Shown in pieces: positions 33,201 to 45,000 of a DNA stretch of 64,000 nucleotides. Numbering within the stretch: position 1 is the first letter of the stretch; every line of letters starts with the position of its first letter. Made by a program: the position numbers and the translations under genes. This DNA is from Verticillium longisporum (Eukaryota > Ascomycota > Sordariomycetes > Glomerellales > Plectosphaerellaceae): NCBI GenBank assembly GCA_019188255.1, contig JAETXT010000009.1:3348001-3412000 (forward strand). The letters run 5' to 3'. The notes beneath the pieces are model-generated. The model was not told the DNA's origin. It worked only from the letters and a program-made list of their open reading frames with translations, and did no database searches.

Positions 33201-34666
33201 TGCGCATCGTATCGGTCAGAAGAACGAGGTCCGTATCTTGCGTCTTATCAGCTCCAACTCGGTTGAAGAAAAGATCCTGGAGAGGGCGCGCTTCAAGCTC
33301 GACATGGACGGCAAGGTCATTCAGGCCGGTCGTTTCGATAATAAATCGACCGAAACAGACCGTGATGCAATGCTGCGAACCCTTCTGGAGTCGGCCGACT
33401 TGGCGGATTCGGGCGACCAGGAGGAAATGGATGATGATGAGCTGAACATGATGCTGGCTCGAAATGACGATGAGGTGGCCGTCTTCCAGAAGATGGACGA
33501 GGAACGCAGAAAGGATGTGACGAACATCTACGTCGACGGACCTCACAAGAAGGGCAAGCCCCGTCTGCTCACCGACGAGGAACTGCCCGATATCTATCTC
33601 GGCGACGGCAACCCGGTGCAAGAGGAGGAGGAGACGGTGCTTGGCCGTGGTGCGCGTGAGCGTACCAAGGTCAAGTATGACGATGGCCTGACCGAGGAGC
33701 AGTGGCTGATGGCTGTCGATGACGACGACGACAGTCCCGAAGCTGCCGCAGCACGCAAGCAAGGCCGTAAAGAGCGACGTGAGGCCAACCGCCTCAAGCG
33801 AGAGGCTGGTGTGCAGGTCGACGACTCGCCAACGGCCAGCCGTGCCAGCAGCGAGGAGATTGAGACACCCAAGAAGCGCGGGCGCAAGCCTGTGGTCAAG
33901 GCAGTTGAGAAGCGCAAGGCCGACGACGGCGACGATGAGCCGCCGGCCAAGAAGAGACGCGGTCCGACAGGCCGCGGCAAGGCGGTCTCATCAGGTGCCA
34001 ACTCTGTGCTGGCACAGCAACGCGGCCAGCTCAACAAGAGTCTCCGGTCGCTGTTCGACGGCCTCATGACGCTTGAGGTGGACGATCCCGAGCCTGTGCC
34101 GCCTGAAGACGACGAGTCGGATCCCGGCAAGCGCATCATTATTGGGCCTTTCCTGGTGCTGCCACCGAAGCGTGACTTCCCGGATTACTACATCTTGATT
34201 ACGCAGCCCATTTCGATGAAGCAGATTGAAACCAAGATCAAGAAGGAGAAGTACAACAGCCTCGGCGATCTCAAGACGGACGTCGACCTCATGTTCTCCA
34301 ACTGTCAAACGTACAACGAAGAAGCGTCGCTGCTGTACCAGGACGCGCAGACACTACAGGTGAGTTTATTCACTGCCAAACCCCCTCTCTCTTTTCTTGA
34401 CCCTGCCACCTATATACTGACAACATTCTCAGAACTTCTTCCACGACGAAATGGCAAAGGAGCTCGAGAAGCACCCCGGCCTCAAGGAGCTCGAAGCGGA
34501 TACGGGGAGCAAAGAGCAATCCGTGGCACCGAGCACAGGCGCAGCGACGCCACAGACATCAGCAAGCGGACCGACCAGGATCAAGCTCATATCTTCTTCG
34601 TCGGCGGCGGCGGCCAAGGAATCGGCCCCGGCTTCAGCGAACGGAGGCGGTAGCGACGCGGAGTAA
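30209..34666 (+). CDS. SNF2-family ATPase of SWI/SNF or RSC, snf21/Sth1/Brahma type (1426 aa)
   Basis: Catalytic DNA translocase of a large chromatin-remodelling complex. Exons: 30209-30304, 30409-34359, 34433-34666; introns of 104 and 73 bp (GTAAGC...CTGCAG; GTGAGT...CTCAG). Domains in order: Gln-rich N-terminus; QLQ motif (TTQQLALLRQQISVFKLLGK, about 137-156); HSA and post-HSA basic helices (about 330-470); acidic EEEEEMPMEDDSEADSDEEE; DEXH ATPase with Walker A DEMGLGKTIQ (about 560) and DEGH (about 662); helicase C with DGTTKSDER and QAQDRAHRIGQ (about 870-960); SnAC-like region; RGRKP AT-hook (about 1188); bromodomain (about 1270-1352) split by the last intron. The complete QLQ-HSA-ATPase-SnAC-bromodomain order rules out ISWI, CHD and INO80 types. 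SWI/SNF versus RSC cannot be decided from sequence alone. N- and C-terminal boundaries are well supported. Confidence 0.95.
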
Positions 34667-35974
34667 GGGGCGAGCAGACGAGCAGGGGGGACGGAGTGTA
34701 TGCAAAAGGCAGAGAGATGGCGTTCCTGGTGTTTTTCTTTTTCTTTTCTAGTTTTGTTTTCTTGGTTCTGACACTCTGGCGGACACTGGAAGGATCAAAG
34801 GGGGATCAATTAGGGGGATTCGGATGCGGGCCAGCATTCTTCCAACACAACAAATATCAGGATGCTGATGAAGAGGGAAGACGAGACGCGCGGCGGGGGT
34901 GGGCAGAGACGAGAAGGCGAAGGCGATGCAGCATGTCCAGCTTTGTGTGCTGTGCCACGCTGTGGCGTCTAGCATTAGAGTGGTGGCAGGCAAGGTGTAG
35001 TGTATTGTAATAGATGTGTACATGCAACAAAGCCAGAGACGTAACTCGATCAATGGATGGGGGGTCGTGGTTGGGTGTGGGTGCTATGCTGTTGTGCCAT
35101 GTGAAGATGGCCTACATGTATGTGTACTCGACGGTGGTCCGTGATGGGGGAGCGAGTGCTGCTAGGCTGTGGTGCGATGTATGCCACGTCAATGCTCATG
35201 TCGACTGGCTCATGATCACTGGCCATTTGCTCCTGACAACTGGCCAGTCGCTCTTGGCCACTGCTCGAAGACAACAGCAGCAAGGGGCAGGCAGGACGAG
35301 GCAAGGCGAGGAAGGTGTCGTCAGCAGAGGAGGGAAAAGCAGGAGGCTGGGCCTTATTTTACCTTACCTTGGGGGCAGGTGGCCGGACGGGCGGTAAACA
35401 GGGGGCAGGAAACAGGGACAGGGGCCCGCACTCAGCGCAGAAGGAAGAGCACCACCACGGCAATCTCTTTCCCTGTTTCCCAACTGGGGGTCGAGTGGGC
35501 GAGAGGAGACCTGTCAACGTCGGGCTGCAGTCGCTGAGCCTTACTTACCTACCTACCCAGGGTACCTTAGGTACCCTTGCTCTCTCTCTCACACACACAC
35601 CCTCTCTCGCTCACCAAACTTTTTCAGTATCGTCAGCGTCAGCAGCTTCATCTTCATCAGCGTCTTCCCCAGCAGATTTCCATCTACCGTGCCGGCGCGT
35701 TCCCGGACAATGGAATTGTGCACTACGCGATAATACGCCCCCCCCCCTTTCTACGTCCTCGCCAGCCTTACAGCAGCAACATCGTCCTTGCTGAAACCGC
35801 CCCGCCTGCTGCACCTTCGCGGGCCCCTGCAGCCGCCCAATCAGCTCTTCATCGCAAAGAGCTCAGAAGCCATAGGCAGACGGCATAGCCACCTCACTCA
35901 GGGTGTAGACTCTTCAGCAAGAGAGCTTCAGTCTCCGGATTTTTTTTCAAGTCGGCAGACCAAGGCCGTTCGCA
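34667..35974. other. Intergenic between SNF2 and HET genes
   Basis: No gene recognised. Contains the SNF2 3' flank, an AGGTACC/TACCT patch at about 35540-35578, and a CT/CA dinucleotide stretch at about 35579-35602 just before the leader of the HET gene. Confidence 0.5.
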
Positions 35975-36118
35975 ATGGCTGAGCGGGAAGGTCGCTACCG
36001 GCGCGATGCCGCGTCCGCCGTGCCTGATGACGATGATGACGACTCTTTTAGCGACAGCTTGTCTCCGAGCCCGCCACCTGTCAAGAAGAGACGAAGTCCG
36101 CCACGCGACCGCCCTGCG

Positions 36119-36152
<34 letters not shown>

Positions 36153-38752
36153 AGCCTGATGTGCGCGAGAGGCTACGCGCAGAGGAGGACAAGTTTCGGA
36201 GGAGTCCTCTTGTCGGGGGCGGCTCGAGAATGGATGCTGCCAGTCCGAGGGTGGACCGCTACTCACCGCGCGTTGATGGACGCAGGGAAAGCCGTGCCGA
36301 CGGCAGGAGGGAGAGCAGGCTTGCTGGTGCAGAGAGTCGACTTGATGGACGAGACAGTCGGATGGATGGCCGCGATAGTCGGGTCGATGGAGGGCATCGG
36401 GACTCGAGGCGAGACAGCCAGCGCGAGCGGGATCGCGACCGCGACAGGGATCGCGAGAGGGACAGGGACAGAGAGAGCCCACCGCCATTTTCGACCAAGA
36501 GGCAAAGCATTACGGATCGTCTGAGGAACTCATGGAACGCCCGTAAGGATGGTGCCCGCGACACGCCTCCCCCGCCCAACGCCTCCCTCAACAGGCCGCC
36601 CTCGCGGATGCACTCGCGCCGGTCCTCGTCTGCCGCTGCACCCTCCCCTCCAGGGCCTTCCTCCCAGCGACCGAGTCCCATCGCCAAGGTCCGCGAGTGG
36701 CTCGACACCTGCAACGGCGACCATGGAACACACTGTCACGGCGATCCAGGCGGGCCGGCAACGCCTCACTCGGATTCAGAGGATTCAGACCAAGAGTCCG
36801 TCCTGCCGCCGCGAGCACCAGGCGGACCGCCTACATACAGGCCCATCTGGCTCATTGACGCCGTCAGCCGCCGCCTTGTGCGGGCTCGCGCCCAGGACCG
36901 TTACATCGCCCTGAGCTACGTCTACGAGAAGACGCCCGCGCAGACCGCTGCCTCTGCCCACCGCCCCCGGGACGCGCGTCGGGAAAACGTGGACATGTTG
37001 ACCGCCACGATCGATGATGCTTCAATGCCCCAAGCCATTGCAGATGCAATCTGGCTCGCCCGCAAGTTGGGTATCCACCACCTCTGGGTCGACCGTTTCT
37101 GCATCGTGCAGGACGATGATCTGGAAAGGGAGGAATATCTTCGTAACATGGCTTACGTGTTTGCCAATGCCTATCTTGTCGTCGTGGCTGCTGCCGGCGA
37201 GGATGCTGATACGGGCCTCAGCGCCCTCGTCCGTCCTGGCGGAAAGGCGCCGCCGCCTGTGCCCAAGGCTGCCTTGGGCCCGCCAGGCCGCAAAGGCCAC
37301 GAGGACATGCTCATGGATACACGCTGGCGTGATCGTTGCTGGACCATGCAGGAAGGCTTCTATGGCCGGCGTGCCTTGTTTGTCTTCCAAGATACCATGA
37401 CTTGGGAGTGTCACTGCGACACGTGGAACATGGCCGGCGACGGGCCCATAGCTGCCGCCGCGGCCTCGCCTGCCGTGGCCAAAGTCCCTGGCCTGCAGCG
37501 CATGCTCAGCTTGCGCTCGTCATCTGCTCCCAGTGGCCCGGCACGCCACCTTCACCGCAAGTGCACAGCTCGCGTGTATCCGGCTGCGCTGGCGTTCCGT
37601 CACACGCCTTGGCCTGATCTCGACGAGTACGCTCGCATATGTATGGACTTTTCTGCCCGACGCCTCGGCAATATTCAAGATACCCCAGATGCCTTCCGCG
37701 GCTTCACCACGGTTCTGGCACGCACCTTTGCTGGCGGTTTCGTCTGCGGCATGCCAGTCCTCTTCCTCGACGCCGCCCTTCTCTGGCGGCCTGCCGCCAC
37801 CATACGTCGACGTCAGCTGGTTCCCACCATGTCCTCCGGCGGCATGCCGCCAGTACCCAGCTGGAGCTGGCTGGGCTGGTTCTTCGATGGTGCGGCAGCC
37901 GACATGACGCTCTGGCGGGCGGCCGCTGACTATGTCCTCGAGGCTGGCTCGGGCGTGACCCGCAATGGCAAGGGTGCTGGAGGCCCTGGCGAACGTGAAG
38001 GCGAGCCGAAGCGTCGGTACCGGTCGGCCAACTCATTCCGTCTGCGGACCACGACAGCCTTCCACATTACGGACCGGGCGACCACGGTGCAGGTCCGCAA
38101 CGACGGCATGCGCTTCCGCAACACCCGCCACCATCGCAAGGGCGGCTCGGGCCTGCCGCTCGGCTGGAGCAAAAGCGCGAGTACGGGCGGCTTCCGCCAC
38201 ACGAGCGACCCGGCCGCCGTGTTCCGATACCCCATCCCGCTGGCGAGCAACGTGCCGGCTTCCGAGATGCCGATTGGCGGCGGAGAAGCAGTCTACCCTG
38301 GTACGCTGCTGTCTTTTAGCACAACGAGGGCCATGCTCGAAGTAGAATTTGCAGCACCGTGGCCGGCCAAGACGGCAGGGGCCGACGGCATTCCTCTCGC
38401 CATTGGAAACCTTCTTGCGCCCCGTTCAGGGCGGTGGGTTGGCACGCTGCGCAGCCATGACTCGTGGCTCGGAGTGCAAGGGGCCAACTACGAGGGCGAG
38501 GAAGGCGGTGTCGAGGTCATAGCCGTCAGCGAAGGCAGCGAGCGACAGGGCCCCGGCAGCGACGTTTGGGGCCTTGGGTGCGACGTGGAGGAGATCAAGG
38601 CGAGCGCTGACCAAGATGGCATCGTTGAGTTTGTGAACGTCCTGTGGGTGGAGAGGGTGGGCGGCGTCTGCTATCGGCGGGGCGTCGGGCATGTACTGCG
38701 TCGCGCGTGGGAGGTCTTTGGGCGGGAGAGGCTCGATATCCTGTTGGGTTGA
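35975..38752 (+). CDS. HET-domain protein with Arg/Asp-repeat N-terminus (925 aa)
   Basis: Heterokaryon-incompatibility (HET) domain protein, intron-free. HET motifs: YIALSYVYE at about 309 (usually YVALSYVWG), LWVDRFCIVQDD at about 370, then RNMAYVFANAYLVVVAAAGE with the D-x-GL follow-up, and the third motif RCWTMQEGFYGRRALFVF at about 454. HET domains trigger regulated cell death in non-self recognition and are thought to form TIR-like folds; activity here is not shown. The first 225 residues are low complexity: acidic D-run, PVPMPVPMPAPEP, then repeated SR(L/M/V)DGR-type units (about 86-150) and RDRDRDRERDRDRE (about 148-165), an RS/RD-like tract seen in nuclear proteins. The region beyond the HET domain (about 500-925) has no domain I recognise. 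No ankyrin, NACHT or WD repeats are visible. Neighbours are housekeeping genes. Confidence 0.88.
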
Positions 38753-39160
38753 CGCGAAGATGTGCGAGTCGTCTTTTCAGGGCGAGTGGTTTTGCATATC
38801 TCGGATGAATGAGTGTAGGATAGGGATTCATATACCCTGTGTAGATAGGAGGGAACAGCGTTGTGAAGCTTGTATTTGGTTGGGCTCAATGCAGTCGGTA
38901 AATTGGATAGCCGTGTGGGTGTAGAAATTCCAGCCCAACCATTTCACATTGTATACCTTTGAGCACTTGTTGCAAGAAGTAGGTCGAAATGCATGCGCGA
39001 GTCTGGGATGTTGTGTTCCGTGCCGATGAAGTCCCATCTGCTGCTCGCTTGCGTGGAAACCAGTGCTCATCTCCTCTCCAAGTACGAAAAAGGTGCCTGG
39101 GACATCTTCGTGCAGTTGCCCGCCCATGAGATGAGGCAGGCAAAAAAGGCAAAAAGAAGT
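38753..39160. other. Intergenic
   Basis: 3' flank of the HET gene and of the minus-strand tRNA. The run of A at about 39141-39156 on the + strand supplies T-runs that would terminate RNA polymerase III transcription of the tRNA. Nothing else recognised. Confidence 0.6.
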
Positions 39161-39248
39161 TGTTCGCACCAGGTTTCGAACCTGGGACCTTTCGCGGGTC
39201 ACATGTTGTGATGTGAGGCGAACGTGATAACCACTACACTATGCGAAC
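39161..39248 (-). tRNA. tRNA-Val(CAC) with a 15-nt intron
   Basis: Read on the minus strand, the 7-bp acceptor stem GTTCGCA pairs perfectly with TGCGAAC (discriminator A). The D-arm region AGTGTAGTGGTTATCAC carries the A box. The anticodon stem is TTCGC/GCGAA, and the T arm CCAGG-TTCGAAA-CCTGG carries the B box GGTTCGAAACC. The anticodon loop is interrupted after CTCACA by a 15-nt intron (TCACAACATGTGACC), one base after the anticodon, the canonical eukaryotic position. The mature tRNA is 73 nt with anticodon CAC (valine). No CCA is encoded, as expected. A T-run lies directly downstream. Confidence 0.93.
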
Positions 39249-39679
39249 CGCTTGTGATTGATGATTGGGAGACTGGGTTCCGTACTCATGACCTACGAGC
39301 TTGGAAAATGACGCAGGTTTCGATGTGGTGTTGGTGGGGTGTGGCGGATCCAGCACGGTCATTTGTTCCGCAGCGTTGAGGATGAGAACCTTTGAAGGAA
39401 GACTTTGGTTTGAATCAGCCGGGAGACGTTTACGAAATCATGACCCAGTTCGGTTGAAAAGTAGGGGGAAGCTTCCTAAGGTCCAGTTTGGCGCAAAGTC
39501 ATGCATTGGTTGGAAACCCCCAGCAGGATCCCAATCCCAGTGAGGGCTTAAAGCGGCGTGGAACAGCCGAACCGGAGCGGGACAACGTGCCCCACGACGA
39601 CGGCAAACTCTCATCACGCACCTCACTCGCTGTTCACAGTCGTCTCCTCGGCATAGCTAGCACGCACGCGTCTCCCACG
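39249..39679. other. Divergent region between tRNA-Val and HIS6
   Basis: HIS6 promoter. I looked for a general amino-acid control site (TGACTCA) and did not find an exact one. No gene recognised. Confidence 0.5.
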
Positions 39680-40597
39680 ATGACACGATTCAGGCCCTGC
39701 ATCGACCTGCACGCGGGCCAGGTCAAGCAGATTGTGGGCGGCACCCTCGACAGCACGACGACGGCGCTGCAGACCAACTTTGTGTCGCCGCACCCGCCGG
39801 CGCACTTTGCCGCGCTGTACCGGGACCACGACCTCACGGGCGCTCATGTCATCATGCTGGGGCCGGGGAACGACGTTGCCGCCAAGGAGTCGCTGAAGGC
39901 GTGGCCGGGCGCTTTGCAGGTCGGTGGTGGCATCAACGACAAGAACGCAAGGGAATGGATTGACGCCGGCGCGGACAAGGTATACTTTTTTCTTTTCTTT
40001 TTTTTTTTCCAGAACCCCCTCCTTTACACACGAGGCTGCTGAGAAGGAGAACGAGGAGGAGGCGGAGGGGACAATGGCAATGATGGGGGGGATGCTAACG
40101 CATGATAGGTTATCATCACGTCGTTTCTCTTTCCCGAGGGCAAGTACAGCCAGGAGAGGCTCGATGCCGTGCTCCAGGCGCTCGGCGGCGACAAGCAGCG
40201 GCTCGTCATCGACCTCAGCTGCCGCCGGCGCGGCGACGACCGGTGGTTCGTGGCCATGAACAAGTGGCAGACCATCACGGACATGGAGGCCAACGCCGAC
40301 AGCATCCGGCAGCTGGAGCCCTACTGCTCCGAGTTTCTGATCCACGCCGCCGACAACGAGGGCCTGCAGAAGGGCGTCGACGAGGCGCTCGTGCAGAGGC
40401 TGGCCGAGTGGGCCAGCATCCCCGTGACGTACGCCGGCGGCGGCCGCCACCTCGAGGATCTGGACGCCGTCAAGAGGCTCAGCGGCGGCAAGGTCGATCT
40501 GACCATCGGCAGCGCGCTCGATTGTTTCGGGGGCAACGGCGTGAAGCTCGAAGAGTGCGTGCTGTGGAACCGACAACAGCCCGACTATGGCGCTTGA
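39680..40597 (+). CDS. HIS6: ProFAR isomerase, histidine biosynthesis (His6, 262 aa)
   Basis: Catalyses the Amadori rearrangement of ProFAR to PRFAR, a middle step of histidine synthesis. Exon 1 is 39680-39979 and exon 2 is 40109-40597. The 129-bp intron has GTATAC, a GCTAAC branch site (40094-40099) and TGATAG, and contains a pyrimidine-rich stretch. (beta-alpha)8-barrel features: RPCIDLHAGQVKQIVGG at the N-terminus with the catalytic Asp of the IDL strand, HVIMLGPGN, LQVGGGIN phosphate-binding loop, and VIITSFLF. The second half has LVIDLSCRRRGDDRWFVAMN, where the eukaryotic enzyme places its second catalytic Asp, EFLIHAADNEGL, PVTYAGGGRHLEDL and the phosphate loop LTIGSALDCFGG. Length and motif order match fungal HIS6. 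The ATG at 39680 gives the expected MTRFRPCIDLH start. Confidence 0.95.
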
Positions 40598-42063
40598 AAG
40601 CTGGTGGCTGGTTGTCTGGCCTCGTCGCACAGCTGGGGGCGGGGTACGACAGCCTTTGGTTACCGTGGTTGTGACGCTTGCGTTTGACTGCGTCGGGCTG
40701 CGTTACAATGACGAGTGTCAGATGCTTGTTGGCAAAGAAAGGCAGAAAAAAACCGTCGATACGAGAGAGAGGGGGAAAGCTCCAGTGTTTGGTTCCAAAA
40801 CAAAGCCGAGCTAGAGCTAGCGATGACCTGCAGTAGCTGGTGCAGGACAAGGCAATCCCTCGGGTTGAACCTTGGAAGAGCCCAGATCGGGAGCTGAATG
40901 TGCAGCTGCTTGCATGCTCAAAGTCCGTCAGACTTGGATGGCAAAGCCGCTCGGATGTCGTGATTAGCGCGCGGGGCAGCCAGGTGAGAGGATTCAGATT
41001 TAGATGGGATAAAAGGGCCCCCATGTAGCGGAGGAGAAGACGCCGTGTTGGGAAGACGCGTGCTTACGCGACTTGGTGGGGGAGCAGGTATCTGGGTAGA
41101 TAGATAGATACCTACCTAGATAGGTAGGTACCTAGGTCAGGTTCCTAGGCAGGTCCCCGAGGTAGGACGTGTCGAATGCTCTACCATGTACTGCATGCTC
41201 GTTGAGCCTTGACTCGAAATCCAATGTTCACGAGCAAGGCATCGCAGTAGCAATGCCCCAACAATGTCGACAGGGATGGTGAAGGCTCGCTCAACAAAGC
41301 AGCTAAGCTGAAGGGCACACAATCGCACCATGTGCGTCTGCTTGCTTCTGGTCCACCCCCCGGCTAGCTACAGCCCACTGGAGGTGCGGACGCTGCAGTG
41401 ATCCATGCACAGCAAGGCCTCGGAGGCCTGACTCTCCCAGTGGATAGGTGGACGGTCCAGCGGTTGACAGGCGCTAGGGCGTCGCAGATAGGTGGGCACG
41501 TGCCGTAGTCTGCCAAGTCTGCCTCTGATTCCCTGCTACATGCACCCACTGTCTGTAGTATCGCTGCCGGGATGCCACCGTCGTCAGGGCAACCAATGCG
41601 GCAGTCCCCCCCCCAAGCCCCCCTGTGCCTCCTTCTCGCCTGTTTGTTTACCGTCATCACCCCGCGCTCCAATCATCCGACAAGGCGCACCAGCTCCTCC
41701 CTCAAGTGCCAACCGCCGCCCCCCTCTTGCTGCTGCTCGTCCTTCAACAACATAACAGACCCGTGGGCACCACACCAACCACATCTCGCTTCTTCCTCTC
41801 ACCACTTGCCAGGAACGCTGTTGATATCATTCTTCCGCTATAGCGGTATTGCGATTGTCTGGCCCGTCTGTCGACCTGCCGTTTTTTTCACTTCTCCCAT
41901 CCCGAACAGGACCATTCGCACCTTGCAAGCCTGTCCAGCATTCCAGTCAGCCGCTATTGCCTCGCGCGAGTCGATTCTCGTTCCGAAAACCCCTTGCGAC
42001 CTTACCACCTCGGCCCACCAGCATCGATACCTCTGAGAGGTCGCCATGACATCGTAGCCAACA
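40598..42063. other. Intergenic, HIS6 3' flank and BUD4 leader
   Basis: A GATA tetranucleotide run followed by a dense AGGTACCTAGG patch lies at about 41085-41165. From about 41560 the DNA is CT/CCCC-rich, consistent with the BUD4 promoter and leader. No gene recognised. Confidence 0.5.
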
Positions 42064-45000
42064 ATGGAGAACGAGGAACCCGTGAGTGCTATGCCGTTGC
42101 CCTTCGTTGTCCCTTTGTCTCTCGGTTGATGATGGCCCCCCTGAACCCCTTGGCTGACCTCCTCCTAGGTGCACCCTTTGCGCATCTCCAAGAGCAGCTC
42201 TGTCGTCTCTTCCCCCAACAAGATGATGGCCAGCAGCCTGCCTCGCCCGCTCTCTGAGCTGTCGCCTTCCGACACAAGGCGAAACTCGCCTAGCTGGAAC
42301 CAGAACCAGCAGCCCACAAAGGTGAGTCCTGTGCCCCATGAGTGTCTGAGACAGTACGAAAATAAAGGGCCACTCGAGCTGACAACGATTTCCAGAAAAT
42401 GGCCTTGAACCAGGACTCCTCTCCATTCCAGTCGTCCCCACTGGAAACCGCCTCGTCGCCCCGCCTGTTCTGGCAAAATCGCAACCTCAACTCCATCAGC
42501 ACCGACGGACTCTACGGACGATCTGGCTCTCCTTCACCCACCCGTCGTTCCTCCATCGAGCGCCTGCAGAAAGCTTCTCGCGTCAAGAACAGCAACATCC
42601 TCGCCCTCGAGCAAAAGCTGGAGTACGACCCTACACGCCTACCTCAGATCGAGCGCCCTCTTGCTAAGGTCCAGGGAAATGCCTTTGGCGCTTCTGGCAT
42701 GAGCGGTCTTCGCTCCGAATCCGACCGAACCGGCTTCACTCATTCTCGTTCCGACAGCAAGACAAGCATCCCCATCTACAGCCCAACATCGAGCCCAACC
42801 AAGGCCAACGCTGCCGCCCAGTCCTACTTTGCTCCAATGTCGGACGCAGACATCACCAACCCGCCTCGCACCCCCAGCAAGGACCAGGCCTCCCCCATCA
42901 AGTCATCTCTGTCCACCACCAAGTTCAAGTCGAGCGTTGACCAGGACAACGGCTTCTGGTCCGAGGACAACTCGTGTGACGACCGCGAGCTTCCTAGCGG
43001 ACGAGCCCTGCACCGTCATGCGACCAAGAGTGTTACTTTCGACGCCGCCCCTCCACAGATCAACGAGTATGAGATGGCAACGCCTGACATCTCTTCCATC
43101 GGCACAAATTCTCGCGAGGGCAGTTTTGAGTCCAACGAGGACGAGATGGAGGACCATCTGCACCACCGCTTCGGCGACCACGATGCCGAGGACAGCTTCG
43201 ACGCCTCGCTCGAAGATACGGATAAGACGCCTGTTGTCGGCCCAGATGACTGGAGGCAATCTGCCACGCGTGATAATGACCCCATCGAGTGCTACCCCAT
43301 GGCCGAACCGCGCCCTAATCAATAAGCTTCCCACAAGGCCGGCCCACTTGCGAACCGATTCTGCCAATTCGGCAGGCTCCGACCACCGTCCGCTGCCGCC
43401 TCTCCCTGGCCAGATGACGCGTCGTGATTCTGTGCCGTCTTCTCCTGGACTGTCTGCTACGGCCGAGAGGATGCTCGGCTCGCCTAGGAGCCTGCCCTCG
43501 CCCCCTCCTGCACTTGCGAGCAAGTCAGAGATCCAGAACATTGGCAATGGCAAAATGTCTCTTGAGGAGCGGCTCAAGCTTATGATGCTGTCCGACGATG
43601 TCAAGTCGGCTAATGAGCAGCAGAGGGAGCGCCGTCTCCGTCGCGGCGTCCAGCGCGACCGTCTCCAGAGCCCCACGCCCGACCGTGAATCCGTCGCCTC
43701 CAGCATGCTCGAAGCTGATGAGCAGGATGACACCATCGGCGATCTTTCTGGTCTCGGTGATTACGAGCTGCCGCAGCGCATCTCGCGCGAATCTATCCTG
43801 CGTCGAGTGAATGGCAACCAACAGTCGCCAGGACGGGACTCAGAGTACCAGTTCTCCTCACCGCCTCCGAGCTCGAGCCCTGAGCGTGGGCCTGATCGCC
43901 GCCTTGCTTATGATCCTGACGTTCCGATTCCCTCTACCGAGGATCCTGGCCAGGATGACGCTGAGATACTCGATGCAGAGGATAGTGTCATCATTCATCG
44001 AGACGTGCACAGTCAGGACAGAGACAGCGAAGATCGGGACATTGCGGATGGCGACTATGATTCCATCACAGACTTGTATCACCGCGACGACTCTCGGTCG
44101 ACGGACCGCGATGACGATGAGGCCAGCCAGTACTCCGACGATCAGAGATTTGACAGCAAGGATCCAGAAGTCCAAGAAGTCAAGGTCAAGGAGGTTCAAG
44201 TCATTGAAAGCGATGAAGAAGTCACGACACCACGTGCTGCAAGCCCCATGGATCACAACAAGGTCATGTCTGAGGTTGTCCTGGACCACGTTGAGCAAAA
44301 GCCAGTCGAAGTACAGCAGGCTGCGCCAGAGCCTCTGGCGGACAAGCCCTCTGAGGCAGTGGTGCCCGAGGAGAAAGCCGCCACGAGTTCTGGGCTCCCA
44401 GAATTCAAGAGCAACGGTTCCGAGAACCTCTTTTCTAAGGGCTTGTCGACATACATGCTGCCCAGACCTGACGAGGTGACTCCTCAGGTCGAGGATCTGG
44501 AGCCGCCCCCGAGGATGACGGATGTTCGCGCGTTCCTACAGCGCCCTTATACTCCTGATCAGCTATCCAAACCTGAGTACGATGGGTCGGGCTGGGGAGA
44601 GCCTGATGAGGAAGAATTCGACGAGCCAGGTACACCAGACTCTGTTATCCACCACCCTGTCTCAGACGAGGAGGACCTGGAGGAGATTGAGGAGGAAGAG
44701 GAAGAGGCCATATCACCAGTCGTTCCCGAGCGACAGGCAACTATCAAGGCGTCCGGCTCCAAGCTCAAGACCCGCCCTTCAGCGACCCCCTCAGACATTG
44801 TCTCGATGCGAGATGCTCGGCGCCAGGTCAGCCGAGAGGTACCTGAGATTCCTCCCATTCCCGAGCGCCACCGCAGCCGAATGTCCAGAGACTTCGACGC
44901 CGAACGCGAGGCTGACACTGGTGACGATTTCCTGGAACGACACCCCAGCTTTAAGAAGCGCAGTCTCACATTGGATCTCGACCTGGGTCTCAGCCTTGAC

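Noticed and set aside
36300..36475. Arg/Asp repeat of the HET protein as a separate minisatellite element
   Set aside because: The nucleotide repeats are imperfect and in frame with the coding sequence, so they are described as part of the protein.
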